Below are positions 1-8,994 of a DNA stretch of 64,000 nucleotides, in pieces. A program made the position numbers and the translations under genes. This DNA is from Actinotignum timonense. Its GTDB lineage: Bacteria; Actinomycetota; Actinomycetes; Actinomycetales; Actinomycetaceae. The first letter of the stretch is position 1. Each line of letters begins with the position of its first letter. Below the pieces are notes generated by a model, which saw only the letters and a list, made by a program, of their open reading frames with translations, searched no databases and had not been told where the DNA came from. The stretch is taken from contig NZ_JASOKT010000006.1 of NCBI RefSeq assembly GCF_030216305.1, positions 31,738 through 95,737 on the forward strand, read 5' to 3'.

Positions 1-948
1 AGGGGAAAGCTGAGCCATCGCGGCGGCGGCCATGCTCTGGTAGGGCACGTGCAGGCGCGGGCTATCCCAGCGCGAGCGGTCCGCGACCACCCCGACTACC
101 GTCATCCGCACCCCGGTGGGTCCGGATAGCGCGATCTGCGGGTAGCTGGCCAGCGAAGGCTCGCCCATTTCCTTGTAGAGCATTTCATTGACGACGGCGG
201 GGTTCATGAGGCGCTCGCCATCCGCTTCGGTGAGCCACCGCCCGCGGGTGAGCTGCACATCGAAGAGCGGGCCGTAGGCCGGGTCCACGGCGAGCATTTC
301 GTAATTCGGTTCCATCATCCCGAATCCGGGGCCGCCGCCTTCACCGAACTCGGTACTGGCAGAACCATCCCCCACCGGTTCGGCACCTTCTACCGCGCCG
401 CCGCTTTCCAGCTCGCCGGCGCTTTCCATCTCGCCGCTGGCTTCCGCCCCGGCCATGCTTTCAGATTCCCACCCCTCCAGGTCCTGAATATCACCGGCGC
501 CACCCGCTCCGGGTAGCACCGGCGGGAAGGCGAGGGAGACATAGGAGGTACGCGAGCGCGTCCAATAATTCGCACCGGCCTTCTCCATGTATTCGGCCAC
601 GGTGGTGCCGAAAACATCCTCGCTGGCTTGGGCGCCGGCTAGGGTGCCGAGCTGCGCGCCGGTGGGCGGAGCCACGGGATTCGCGTAAGGATCGGCATAA
701 GGGTTGGCGTACGGGTCAGCGCCGCCCTCCCCGCCGGTGTTATACACCCCGATATTGACGGTGCCGGGTTTGCCCTCCCATTGGGCGAGCTGGTGTTCCC
801 CGGCGGCGCTAATGAGCTGGCCCAGGGCGAGCACGGTTGCCATTGCCCATACCGCGGCCGCCACCCCCACGAGGGAGAGGATAACTCGCCCGCGATCCAC
901 TCGAATTTCTTCCCAGGCTTCGAGAACAGCCCCGAAAATGCGTGTCAT
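1..948 (-). CDS. MacB-like ABC transporter permease (C-terminus outside window)
   Basis: Read from ATG at 948 leftward, open to base 1, so at least 316 residues; the C-terminal part is missing. It begins MTRIFGAVLEAWEEI, followed by one membrane segment at about residues 20-45 and then a long extracytoplasmic region with an Asn/Pro/Tyr-rich stretch (repeated YANPYADPYANP) and an acidic Gly/Glu/Ser linker. This is the arrangement of the MacB_PCD domain, which in the family precedes three further membrane helices that would lie beyond the edge. Its start overlaps the ATPase stop by four bases (ATGA), so it is the last gene of an adaptor-ATPase-permease operon. Likely role: export of a peptide or lipophilic compound, or an envelope-stress function. 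Substrate unknown. Confidence 0.85.
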   Translation of the reverse strand, partial: MTRIFGAVLEAWEEIRVDRGRVILSLVGVAAAVWAMATVLALGQLISAAGEHQLAQWEGKPGTVNIGVYNTGGEGGADPYANPYADPYANPVAPPTGAQLGTLAGAQASEDVFGTTVAEYMEKAGANYWTRSRTSYVSLAFPPVLPGAGGAGDIQDLEGWESESMAGAEASGEMESAGELESGGAVEGAEPVGDGSASTEFGEGGGPGFGMMEPNYEMLAVDPAYGPLFDVQLTRGRWLTEADGERLMNPAVVNEMLYKEMGEPSLASYPQIALSGPTGVRMTVVGVVADRSRWDSPRLHVPYQSMAAAAMAQLSP

Positions 949-1625
949 TTTTCCTCCGGCCAGACGAGCCCATCGTGGATGGTGAAACGGCGATCCGCGC
1001 GGGCGGCCACTTTCGGATCGTGGGTGATCATAATGAAAGTGGCGTTATTTTCCCGCGCCATGCTTTCCATAAGATCCATGACCCGCCCCGCGGTATCCAC
1101 GTCGAGGGCGCCGGTTGGTTCATCCGCGAGGAGCACCTGGGGGCGGCGCACGAGCGCCCGGGCGAGGGCCACCCGCTGCTGTTCCCCGCCCGAGAGCTGG
1201 GAGGGCATCGCATCCAGGCGGTCCCCTAATCCCACCCGATCCAACATCTGGGCAGCTAAGCTGCGGCGTCGAAAAATAGTGGCGGTATCCGAATACAGCA
1301 GGGGAACTTCGACGTTTTGCACGGCGGTGCGGCCGCGGAAAAGATTGAACTGCTGGAAAACGAAACCGAAAAGGGAGCCGCGCAGGTGGGCGCGCGCCGA
1401 TTCGCTCAAGTCCGCCACGTCGCGGCCCTCAAAACGGTAGGAGCCGGTATCGGGCAGGTCGAGCATCCCGATGATATTGAGGAGGGTGGATTTCCCCGTT
1501 CCGGACTGGCCCATAATCGCCACGTACTCCCCGCGCTCGATGCGCAGGTCCACCCCGCGCAGGATCGGCAGCGGGCGGCCGTTCGGGAGGGTGACGGTGC
1601 GGGTCACCTGCTCAAGCTCTAACAT
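945..1625 (-). CDS. ABC transporter ATP-binding protein, MacB/LolD type
   Basis: About 226 residues, the usual length of a free-standing MacB-type ATPase. Walker A is GQSGTGKST, the signature is LSGGEQQRVALARAL and Walker B runs into LLADEPTGALD, followed by the H-loop ITHD. These are diagnostic of the lipoprotein/macrolide-exporter subfamily that pairs with FtsX/MacB permeases. Both GTG at 1628 and ATG at 1625 are possible starts; the ATG is chosen. The stop of the adaptor upstream and the ATG downstream are each fused to this gene by overlaps, so the three proteins are probably made in step. It energises the permease that follows. Confidence 0.93.
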   Translation of the reverse strand: MLELEQVTRTVTLPNGRPLPILRGVDLRIERGEYVAIMGQSGTGKSTLLNIIGMLDLPDTGSYRFEGRDVADLSESARAHLRGSLFGFVFQQFNLFRGRTAVQNVEVPLLYSDTATIFRRRSLAAQMLDRVGLGDRLDAMPSQLSGGEQQRVALARALVRRPQVLLADEPTGALDVDTAGRVMDLMESMARENNATFIMITHDPKVAARADRRFTIHDGLVWPEEK

Positions 1626-2647
1626 CACATCCCCATCATCGGGTCGGGCGTGGGCTGCGCGCTCGGCACGTACTGGAGGATTTCTTCGCCTTCTTCCAGT
1701 CCGCCGGTGATTTGGATCTGGCGCCCGTCCGTGACCCCGAGTTGCACGGTGCGTTTGGTGGGTTGCGCGCCGTCCGCCGCGGGCAGGTAGACCACGCCCT
1801 CGCGGAAGCGCCCTTCCACCGCACTCACCGGTACCGTGAGCACCCCGGTGGTATTGCTCCCCGGAATGGTGAGTTTCGCGGCCGAACCGTCATAGACCTG
1901 CTGTTCGGCGGGAATATCGCAGATGAGGGCGGGTTGCACGCTTCCAGACACCCCATCCAGGCCGCGCGCCTCGGCTTCTTTAGCGCCCAGACCCGCGCCC
2001 GCGCCGGTTTTTTCCGTGACCGTGCGCAGATTGGTGCAGTCGAAAGGCGCCGGGCCGTTCGTAACCGCGAGTTGCCCGGCCGGCGGCAGCGAGGCGAGCG
2101 AATAGAGCTGTTCGGGTTTCACGCTCACCCGGGCGTGGTAGGTGGCCGGGGTGATCGAGCCGATGCTTTCCCCGATGGAGACCGGCTGGCCCACGAGCAC
2201 ATCCACCGCCACGGTGCCGCTCACCGGGGCAAGCACATTTACGTAACTCACTTCGATATAGGGTTCGCCGGGCACTTCCACTTCGGTGCCGTCCTCAAAA
2301 GTTTCCACGGTGGCGGCGGTGGTTTTTTCTTCTTCGTGGCGGATCCGCAGCAGCCGGTCACCTTCATTGACGACGGCGCCCGCTTTGACATCGACCACGT
2401 CCACGGTGCCGTTGGCGGTGGCCCGCACGGGAGTGGCCGGATTGCGCATGACGGTGGCATCGAGCGTGAGGGAATTATCGATATCCCCCGGCATAGCCAC
2501 CACGGTGGGGATGGTGAAATCCCCCTGGGCCACGAGTTCCGTGGAGGTGCGTTGGTTCGGGAAAAATGCGAACTTGACGAGGGCTGCGGCGATGACGAGG
2601 CCGAGCAGGAGCTTGATGACCTGGAAAATGGTGTCAGTTTTCTTCAT
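1625..2647 (-). CDS. HlyD/RND-type membrane fusion (adaptor) protein
   Basis: About 340 residues. One N-terminal membrane anchor (residues about 8-28, IFQVIKLLLGLVIAAALV) is followed by paired biotinyl-lipoyl-like half motifs (NGTVDVVDVKAGAVVNEGD and APVSGTVAVDVLVGQPV) and C-terminal barrel segments. In Gram-positive bacteria such proteins sit outside the membrane and assist an ABC exporter. The ATG at 2647 is preferred over an upstream ATG at 2665 because an AAGGTG Shine-Dalgarno sequence precedes it and MKKTD starts the anchor. The C-terminus is Pro/Met rich (PTPDPMMGM). First gene of the operon with the ATPase and MacB-like permease. Confidence 0.88.
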   Translation of the reverse strand: MKKTDTIFQVIKLLLGLVIAAALVKFAFFPNQRTSTELVAQGDFTIPTVVAMPGDIDNSLTLDATVMRNPATPVRATANGTVDVVDVKAGAVVNEGDRLLRIRHEEEKTTAATVETFEDGTEVEVPGEPYIEVSYVNVLAPVSGTVAVDVLVGQPVSIGESIGSITPATYHARVSVKPEQLYSLASLPPAGQLAVTNGPAPFDCTNLRTVTEKTGAGAGLGAKEAEARGLDGVSGSVQPALICDIPAEQQVYDGSAAKLTIPGSNTTGVLTVPVSAVEGRFREGVVYLPAADGAQPTKRTVQLGVTDGRQIQITGGLEEGEEILQYVPSAQPTPDPMMGM

Positions 2648-2799
2648 GGACGGGCACCTTTGCACACGGGAAATAGGATTCGGGAAGCCGGGCGTGGCAC
2701 CGAACTACTTGGAAGATTACCGTGAAGAGGCCGAAAAATAAATAGGAAAATTCATCACGTTTCTTTTAGTTGGCAACTTACCTTCCGCCAGATACGCAA

Positions 2800-2832
2800 C
2801 CGCGCCGCGGGGGCTGAGCCTCCGCGGCGCGG
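2800..2832 (-). terminator. Terminator-like hairpin after lysS
   Basis: CCGCGCCGCGG and CCGCGGCGCGG form a near-perfect GC stem closed by a short loop, lying 36 bases past the lysS stop. A second small hairpin (CCGAAAAC with TTTTTCGG) lies between the stop and this stem. There is no long T-run, common for actinobacterial terminators. The right edge adjoins a copy of the dispersed GGTACGACGACGC motif. Confidence 0.6.
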
Positions 2833-2845
2833 GCGTCGTCGTACC
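2832..2845 (-). repeat. Dispersed motif GGTACGACGACGCC, intergenic copy
   Basis: Perfect core copy lying between the lysS stop and its hairpin, outside any gene. It shows that the motif is not just a recurrent codon string. Confidence 0.6.
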
Positions 2846-2867
2846 GAAAAATTGTTTTCGGGCCGGG

Positions 2868-4385
2868 TTACTTCCCGGGTTTAATGAAGGGGAAGGTGAT
2901 CGTTTCACGGATCCCCAGGCCGGTCATGGCGGTGAGGAGGCGGTCGATGCCCATGCCCATGCCACCGGTGGGCGGGAAGCCCTGTTCCATGGCGGCGAGG
3001 AAGTCTTCGTCCAGCTGCATGGCTTCCGGATCGCCGTTGGCGGCTTCGATGGATTGCTGGGTGAGACGTTCGCGCTGGATAACCGGGTCGGCCAGCTCGG
3101 AGTAGGCGGTGCCCAGTTCCATGCCCCGCACGTACAGGTCCCACTTTTCGGTCAGGCCCTTCTTGGTGCGGTGCGGGCGGGTGAGCGGGGAGGTGTCCTC
3201 GGGGAAGTCGTACACGAAGGTGGGTGCGTAGAGCTGGTCCCCGCACAGTTCTTCGAAGAGTTCTTCCACGATTTTGCCGTTCACCCAGAAGGGCGCGATC
3301 GCGATATCGCGGGCTTCCGCGAGGGCTTCGAGGCGTTCGCGCGGGGTATCCACGGTGATTTCTTCACCCACGGCCGCGGAAACCGATTCGTACAAATCAA
3401 GTTTCTGCCATTCGCCGCCCAGATCATATTCGGTGCCGTCATTCAGGGTGACGGTGGTGGTGCCCAGGGTATCCAGGCAGGCCCGCTGGACGAGGTCCCG
3501 GGTAAGTTCGGCCATCGTATCGTAGGTGGCGTAGGCCTGGTAGGCCTCCAGGGCAGTGAATTCCGGGGAGTGGGTGGAATCGGCGCCTTCGTTGCGGAAG
3601 TTCCGCCCGATTTCGAAGACGCGATCCACGCCGCCCACCACCGCGCGCTTGAGGTAGAGCTCGGTGGCAATGCGCAGGTAGAGGTCCTCATCGTAGGCAT
3701 TAATATGCGTTTGGAAGGGCCGGGCCGCGGCGCCGCCGTGGATGGGCTGGAGGATCGGGGTTTCGATTTCCACGTAGCTGCGGCGGTCAAAATTGGCGCG
3801 CAGCGATTTCATGACCCCGGCGCGCAGCCGCACCATATCACGGGCGGCCGGGCGGGTGATGAGGTCGAGGTGGCGCATCCGCACCCGCGATTCTTCGTTG
3901 AGGGCAACGTCTTCGCCGGCTTCGTTCTGGTAAATCTTCGGCAGCGGGCGCAGGGCCTTGGAGGCCATCTGCCATTCGTGGGCGAAAACGGAAAGTTCGC
4001 CGCGCTTGGAGGCCCCCACGTGCCCGGACACGAAAATGAAATCGCCCAGGTCAACATCCTGTTTGTAGGCGGCCAGGCGTTCTTCGCCCACGTGCGCGAG
4101 GGAGAGAATCACCTGGAGGCGGTTGCCGCGCCCGTCTTGGAGGGTGGCGAAAGCAATTTTGCCGCCGGTACGGGAAAGCATGACACGCCCGGCGATGCCC
4201 ACCGAGGTCTCGGTTAGTTCTTCACCAGCTTCGATATCACTGTATTGTTCCCGGATCTCCGGGATGGTGGCGGTGATAGGAAGTTCGGCCGGGTAGGCTT
4301 CGGTTCCTTCCGCGAGCAGGCGGGCGCGCTTGTCCAGCCGGATACGCATCTGTTCCGGGGTTTCACTATCAAGAAATTCACTCAC
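2868..4385 (-). CDS. lysS: Lysyl-tRNA synthetase (class II)
   Basis: About 505 residues, normal for bacterial LysS. An N-terminal OB-fold (about residues 50-160) is followed by the class II core: motif 2 FRNEGADSTHSPEFTALEAY and motif 3 GMGMGIDRLLTAMTG near the C-terminus. It charges tRNA-Lys in the cytoplasm. The start is the GTG at 4385 (MSEFLDSETPEQ), five bases beyond the stop of the DUF2520 gene; there is no clear Shine-Dalgarno, so translational coupling is likely. In mycobacteria lysS also lies downstream of the folate and DUF2520 genes, which supports the assignment. Confidence 0.97.
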   Translation of the reverse strand: MSEFLDSETPEQMRIRLDKRARLLAEGTEAYPAELPITATIPEIREQYSDIEAGEELTETSVGIAGRVMLSRTGGKIAFATLQDGRGNRLQVILSLAHVGEERLAAYKQDVDLGDFIFVSGHVGASKRGELSVFAHEWQMASKALRPLPKIYQNEAGEDVALNEESRVRMRHLDLITRPAARDMVRLRAGVMKSLRANFDRRSYVEIETPILQPIHGGAAARPFQTHINAYDEDLYLRIATELYLKRAVVGGVDRVFEIGRNFRNEGADSTHSPEFTALEAYQAYATYDTMAELTRDLVQRACLDTLGTTTVTLNDGTEYDLGGEWQKLDLYESVSAAVGEEITVDTPRERLEALAEARDIAIAPFWVNGKIVEELFEELCGDQLYAPTFVYDFPEDTSPLTRPHRTKKGLTEKWDLYVRGMELGTAYSELADPVIQRERLTQQSIEAANGDPEAMQLDEDFLAAMEQGFPPTGGMGMGIDRLLTAMTGLGIRETITFPFIKPGK

Positions 4386-4389
4386 ATGG

Positions 4390-5253
4390 TCATGGTAGAC
4401 GACGCCGCGCCGCCCGGTCACGTGACGCGGCCCGTATCACCCGATAGACAGGCGGAATATCAGGATAATTCCCGGTTGCTGCCAGGGCTTCCACCGCGGC
4501 GATATCGTCCGGGGTGCTAGCGCTTGCGGCGGGTGCGTCTTCATTTTTTTCGGCGACGACGCCGCTAGCTGGCGGGTCAATAAGTTCGATACCGGCATCG
4601 GCCATGGCGAGTGCTTGTTCTTGGAGTCCGCGGGCGTAGGTGCTGTCCAGGCCGGCGGCGGCGAGCATGCGCTGGACCTGGCCGGCGAGGAGTGCGGTGT
4701 GCCGGGAGGCGTGGGTGAGGGCGGCAGCGTAGAGTCCGCGGTTTTCTTCGGCGAGGACGGAGGGTTCTCCCCCGAGTTCGCTCACGAGGGCCATGCCGAT
4801 GGGGAGGAGCGGCGCGGAGCTGGTGACTGCCCAGGTGGCGCCGATGAGTTGGCGCATATCGAGGGAGGTCCCGGTGAAGGTGAGGGCCGGGTGGAGGGCG
4901 AGGGTGAGTGCACCGGCGGCGGCCGCATCCCGGAGTACGCCCGTGCCAAAGCGCGCGCTGGTATGGATGACGAGCTGGCCGGGGCGCCACCATCCCTGCC
5001 CGGCGGCGTGTTCCACGACGCCGGGCAGGGCGGCGTCGGGCAAAGCGAGGAGGATGAGGTCTGCGCGGGCGAGGAGGTCTTTGGTTTCGCGCGCGGGTAC
5101 TCCGGGGAGGAGTGCGTCGAGGCGTTCGCGGCTGGCGCTGCTGCGGGCCACCGCACCGATGATGGTGTGGCCGGCGGCCCGCAGGGCTGCGCCGAGGACG
5201 CTTCCGACTTTTCCGGCCGAGATGATCCCTATGGTCATCCGGCCCGGTGTCAC
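4390..5253 (-). CDS. Rossmann-fold DUF2520 protein
   Basis: About 287 residues. The N-terminus MTIGIISAGKVGSVLGAAL is a dinucleotide-binding beta-alpha-beta with a GxxxGxxxG-like pattern, followed by a second nucleotide-site segment (LILLALPDAAL) and a DUF2520 domain (ALHPALTFTG near residue 120, helical C-terminal half). Homologues occupy the same place in mycobacteria, next to pantothenate genes. Substrate unknown; reductase activity is inference. The GTG at 5253 overlaps the previous stop by four bases (GTGA); an in-frame ATG at 5238 is the alternative. The C-terminal region carries an Ala/Glu/Asp-rich insertion encoded partly by a copy of the dispersed DNA motif. Confidence 0.85.
   Translation of the reverse strand: MTPGRMTIGIISAGKVGSVLGAALRAAGHTIIGAVARSSASRERLDALLPGVPARETKDLLARADLILLALPDAALPGVVEHAAGQGWWRPGQLVIHTSARFGTGVLRDAAAAGALTLALHPALTFTGTSLDMRQLIGATWAVTSSAPLLPIGMALVSELGGEPSVLAEENRGLYAAALTHASRHTALLAGQVQRMLAAAGLDSTYARGLQEQALAMADAGIELIDPPASGVVAEKNEDAPAASASTPDDIAAVEALAATGNYPDIPPVYRVIRAASRDRAARRRLP
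4552..4576 (+). repeat. Extended copy of dispersed motif with AGCTGGCGG tail
   Basis: GGCGACGACGCCGC followed by TAGCTGGCGGG. The left end is diverged from GGTACGACGACGC but the right part matches the copies at 14635 and 36033. It lies inside the DUF2520 gene, where the opposite strand reads as the segment PPASGVVAE. Confidence 0.45.
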
Positions 5254-6119
5254 TTGCGGCCCCGCAACCGATCGTCGATGGCGGAGAGCGCGGCGGTGAT
5301 GGCCGGCGCGGGGACTCCGAGGCGGGCGGCTTCTTCGAGGACCGCGGTGCCCAGGGAGTGGATTTCGGTGCGGTTGCCGTCACGCAGGTCGCGGGAGAGC
5401 GAGGAGTGTGCATCGGGCGCGAGGCGGCGCAGCCACGCGTGGATTTCCGCGGGGCGGGTGGGAACTTTCTCCATGGTGGCGATGCGGGCCAGTTCGGTGC
5501 ACATCGCGTCGGTGAGTTCCGGGGCGCGTTCCATGGCGCGGCCGATGGGTAGCCCGGTGGCGCCGGTCAGCAGGGCCATGGCGCATTGGTTGCGGAGTTT
5601 GCGCCACAGTACCTGGTTTTCGGTGCCGCGGAAGAACACGTCAATTCCACCGTTGAGGAGTACGCGCGCGATTTCGCCGTCCATGGCGGTATCGGGCATT
5701 TCCACTTTGAGGAATTGGGAGGTGTGTTCGATAACTCCGGGCGCGGTGCGTTCGCTGATGGTGTAGACGGAGCCGGACCAGGATTCCCCTTCGGTGAGGG
5801 TGTGGATGGCACGAGCATGATCGAAGCCGTTGAAGAGCGCCCCCACTTCTTTGGGGCGGGCCGAGCGAATCGACTTTTCGATGCTGGGGAGGGTGTATGC
5901 CTTGGTGCACAGGAGGATTTCACTGCCGCGGGCCGGGCTGGTTATTGCCGGCACCTGCGCGGTGAAATTACCGAACCGCTTGGATTTAATGATAATTCCG
6001 TTGCGGTTAATAACATCTGCGGTGCGCTCAGTAGCAACAACCGCGACTTTTTGACCGTTGTGCGCGAGAACTCCCGCGATGAGCCCACCAATACCACCCG
6101 GGCCGTAGATATTAAGCAT
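5250..6119 (-). CDS. Ketopantoate reductase (ApbA/PanE) family protein
   Basis: About 289 residues. The N-terminus MLNIYGPGGIGGLIAGVLA has the GxGxxG-type NADPH site, and the C-terminal half (LWRKLRNQCAMALLTGATG, then REL-type helices) matches the ApbA_C domain, with the K/N pair expected for catalysis. The predicted reaction is NADPH-dependent reduction of 2-dehydropantoate to pantoate for coenzyme A synthesis, though the family includes other 2-ketoacid reductases. ATG at 6119 is supported by AGGA nine bases upstream. It overlaps the DUF2520 gene by four bases. panC and panD are not in the window. Confidence 0.82.
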   Translation of the reverse strand: MLNIYGPGGIGGLIAGVLAHNGQKVAVVATERTADVINRNGIIIKSKRFGNFTAQVPAITSPARGSEILLCTKAYTLPSIEKSIRSARPKEVGALFNGFDHARAIHTLTEGESWSGSVYTISERTAPGVIEHTSQFLKVEMPDTAMDGEIARVLLNGGIDVFFRGTENQVLWRKLRNQCAMALLTGATGLPIGRAMERAPELTDAMCTELARIATMEKVPTRPAEIHAWLRRLAPDAHSSLSRDLRDGNRTEIHSLGTAVLEEAARLGVPAPAITAALSAIDDRLRGRK

Positions 6120-6171
6120 GGGAATAATCCTAGATGTAGAAAAATGTAAAAGTGCGGCTACGCGACGTGTT

Positions 6172-7953
6172 TCACTCTTGTATCGGGCCGAAATCACTTT
6201 CAGGAACCTGGCTGCGGCCCGACCCGGGACTATTGTCATTCCCTTGGGGGTACGACGGCGCCGTAGGCGCGCCCGGCTGAGTGGGTGCCGCTGGCTGCGC
6301 GGAGGGCCGCACGGCTGATGGCGCGGTGGGCCCGGTCGGAGGTAATTCGGGGTGCCAGCCGCGTGGGCCGTTCCCGCGTTCGCAGACGGTGGCGGTGAGG
6401 ACACGGCTGGCGGTAGCAGCATCCATGTGTTTGGCGTGGGCATCTACCGAAAGCCCCACGGTTGCCCAGCGCAGGGTGCCGAGCTGGAAGCGGCGCTCAA
6501 GCGGGCCCTGGCTGATAATGGCGGATTGATAGTGTTCGCGCAGCAAAATTGTTACTTTGCGGTACCAGAACCAGCCGTGCCGCATAATAATGACATCCTC
6601 CCCCACGAAAATACCCGAGCGTTTCCACCCGATGGGATCCAACCAGCGTGAGGAGCGCGGGTTGGGAATGAATCCGGGGAGGGCACTGTCATCAAGAAGA
6701 TAGCTGCGTAGCTGGACCAGGCTGGGCACCCCGGTGTGAGGTGGGCGCGCCAAAGCATCGGCAGTTCCAGCAGCATCGGCGCCACTAGCGGCAGCGGTAG
6801 TAGCCTCGGATGCGGCATCGGCCTCGGGAAGCACGTCAGCGTCGGCGTCTTTCGCGAAGCCGAGTTCACGCGCAACGGCGAGGACATCCTCGACCGTTCC
6901 TACCGGGACCAGGGCATCATTCGCGGTCTTGGCTGCTTCCATCGCTTCGGAAATCGAGCCGGAAATAACGCAGCTTTCTACTTTCCACCATCCGGGCCAC
7001 AAATTCGGTTTTTTGAAGGCCAGCGCGTGGACGCGATAGGAAGGTAACCCGAGGGTGCGCCGGGATAGGAGCCCTTCTTGTTTTTCCACGCCTTCGGCCG
7101 TGGGTGAGATGCGGGCTCCCCAATTGGCTTGCAGGGAGCTCACGGGCTGCCATATCAGCGCGATGATGAGGAAGAGGAGGGCGAAGGAGCCGCCTTCATC
7201 GGTAAGCAGATAGGTGGTGACCGATCCGGCCACCGTGATAATAGCGAGGAAGATTCGCGGGGACAGCACGAGGGAGGCGAGGAACCGCCGCGCGGACATA
7301 GCATACAGGTGCGGGCGCACTTCCGGAGCGCTCACCGTGGCAAGATCGGGAACTTCCGAGCTATCCCCGCTGCGCATTTTATCCGCGAGCGAGAGCACGA
7401 GGGGCCGCAGTTTTTCAGCGTGGGGCAGCGCCAACCACCCTATCTCTACTTTTTCTCCACCGGAGGTAATAGTGAGGCTGGCTTGGCGCACCAACCGCGC
7501 GAGGAGTTTTTGGGTGACATCCACGCTTTGGATACGATCCCAGCGCACGTGGCGGTGCTGTTTGAACAGCACACCGCTGCGCATATGCACCCCGGACGCA
7601 TCGAACATCCAGGCCATATGCCGCCATTGGATGGCCGCGATGATCCCGGTCACGAGGGTGACTACCACCGCGATACCCACCGCGATCAGCCAGAAGGAAC
7701 GCAGCAGATAAACAACATCACGCCAGACTATTCCGGGCGAATCGGTATCCTCCAGGCGTTGAATAATAATCCAGCCACCCGCGACCAGCACGAAGAACCA
7801 CAACGAGAGCAGCGAACTCCACGGCGTCCATTTCGAGACCGGCTGCCAGGTGCCCGAGATCGCGGTGCTACTCACTCCGGGCGCAATCGGTAACGCGCCC
7901 GGAGCTGCGGGCAGCGCACTTCCCGCTTCCTGGGATATTTCGGTGCCCGCCAT
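6172..7953 (-). CDS. PH-domain (YdbT-like) membrane protein
   Basis: About 593 residues. Two helices at about residues 45-65 and 85-110 precede a bPH_2 domain (SGVLFKQHRHVRWDRIQSVD). A second helical pair (about 225-275) and a further PH-like repeat (VEKQEGLLSRRTLGLPSYRVHA) follow, then a third near 480 (YRKVTILLREHYQSAIISQG). The C-terminus is a Pro/Ala/Gln-rich tail. This is the YdbT plan (multiple PH domains between helix pairs); function is unknown, and envelope roles are suggested for the Bacillus homologues. Its ATG follows directly on the stop of the smaller PH protein (TAAATG), so the two are an operon pair. Confidence 0.82.
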   Translation of the reverse strand: MAGTEISQEAGSALPAAPGALPIAPGVSSTAISGTWQPVSKWTPWSSLLSLWFFVLVAGGWIIIQRLEDTDSPGIVWRDVVYLLRSFWLIAVGIAVVVTLVTGIIAAIQWRHMAWMFDASGVHMRSGVLFKQHRHVRWDRIQSVDVTQKLLARLVRQASLTITSGGEKVEIGWLALPHAEKLRPLVLSLADKMRSGDSSEVPDLATVSAPEVRPHLYAMSARRFLASLVLSPRIFLAIITVAGSVTTYLLTDEGGSFALLFLIIALIWQPVSSLQANWGARISPTAEGVEKQEGLLSRRTLGLPSYRVHALAFKKPNLWPGWWKVESCVISGSISEAMEAAKTANDALVPVGTVEDVLAVARELGFAKDADADVLPEADAASEATTAAASGADAAGTADALARPPHTGVPSLVQLRSYLLDDSALPGFIPNPRSSRWLDPIGWKRSGIFVGEDVIIMRHGWFWYRKVTILLREHYQSAIISQGPLERRFQLGTLRWATVGLSVDAHAKHMDAATASRVLTATVCERGNGPRGWHPELPPTGPTAPSAVRPSAQPAAPTQPGAPTAPSYPQGNDNSPGSGRSQVPESDFGPIQE

Positions 7954-8448
7954 TTAGACCCCTTCCATTTCGGCTACGCCGAGGTGAAGGAGACGTTCGC
8001 GCACCTCATCCGCTTCCGCGGTAGGCAGGCCGGTGATGACCGCATCCGTTTCCATGGAGGCGGTGTGGAGGGTGACTTTCGCGAGCCCGAAGCGGCGCAG
8101 CAGCGGCCCGGATTGCACATCCACCGTTTGGATACGCCCGTAGGGCACCACGTCAATGCGGCGGAACATAATCCCGCGGCACAGGCGCAGCGCAATATCA
8201 TCCATGGCGTAACCGAGGTGATTCACCTGCCGGGACACGATGCGCAGGTGAATGAGGAAACCGAGGATGGGCAGCCCCAGCAGGGGCGCATAATAAGCGA
8301 GCGGTTCGGGGCGCGCAATAAATCCGGCCACCGCGAGCGCGATGAGGAGCACGAGCCAGAAGCACGCGGCGATAATCCACCGCACCGTGAAGAGTTTGCG
8401 CGACACCGCGCGGTAGTTCCGCCCAGGATCAAGAGGGGTAGTCACCAT
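7954..8448 (-). CDS. PH-domain (YdbS-like) membrane protein
   Basis: About 164 residues: two membrane helices (about 25-45 and 52-70), then a single bPH_2 domain with the recognisable block RGIMFRRIDVVPYGRIQTVDVQSGPLLRRFGL. YdbS and YdbT type genes are usual neighbours, as here. The start is ATG at 8448, with no strong Shine-Dalgarno. Function unknown; probably forms a membrane complex with the downstream larger PH protein. Confidence 0.82.
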   Translation of the reverse strand: MVTTPLDPGRNYRAVSRKLFTVRWIIAACFWLVLLIALAVAGFIARPEPLAYYAPLLGLPILGFLIHLRIVSRQVNHLGYAMDDIALRLCRGIMFRRIDVVPYGRIQTVDVQSGPLLRRFGLAKVTLHTASMETDAVITGLPTAEADEVRERLLHLGVAEMEGV

Positions 8449-8535
8449 GGCTTAACGCTACCAAAGGGCTACGACATAAAAATTGGCCCGGAAAAACACC
8501 CGCGCTTGCCGCGGCGCAATGAATCCGACGCCCCG

Positions 8536-8994
8536 CTACCGCCGCTCAATACGGCACCAGGTATCCACGATCCACCCGACCACCGCGAGCACCAGCGCCG
8601 CGGCGGTGAGGATCCCCCAGGCCCGCGCACTCGCCCGGGTAAAGGAGGTGGAGCCCAGCGCACTCATGATCGCGAGCACTCCCCCGGCACCGGCCAGGAG
8701 TGCGCCGCTGCGCAGCCCCGCTGCCGCGCCTGCTGCCACCCGCAGCGCGGCCAGCCGCGAAAGGGATTCAGCACGCCCACGGCGTAGGCGCCGCACCCGC
8801 CAGCCGTACCAGAGCAGCACCGCGGCGATGAGGAGTAGTGGCAGCCCGGCGAAGGCGGGCACCGCGACCGGTTGCGCGGCGAGGAGGCGCCGCAGCGCTT
8901 CACCCGCTAAGGCACCGGCCGCGCCCCACCCCAGGAAGGCTCGTAGATTACGCACAGCGGCCGCCCGTATCGGGGCCGACGCCGCCGCCGGCAC
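8536..8994 (-). CDS. DUF3180 membrane protein
   Basis: About 152 residues with four predicted membrane helices (about 18-36, 48-66, 90-112, 122-142) and a basic loop RRLRRGRAES. Length, topology and position immediately after folK match the actinobacterial DUF3180 family. It overlaps the end of folBK by 47 bases in another frame, so it is probably co-translated with it. No biochemical role is known. Confidence 0.82.
   Translation of the reverse strand: MPAAASAPIRAAAVRNLRAFLGWGAAGALAGEALRRLLAAQPVAVPAFAGLPLLLIAAVLLWYGWRVRRLRRGRAESLSRLAALRVAAGAAAGLRSGALLAGAGGVLAIMSALGSTSFTRASARAWGILTAAALVLAVVGWIVDTWCRIERR

Noticed and set aside
3054-4217. 387-residue plus-strand frame antisense to lysS
   Set aside because: The lysS reading frame with class II motifs accounts for this stretch; the plus frame is a shadow.
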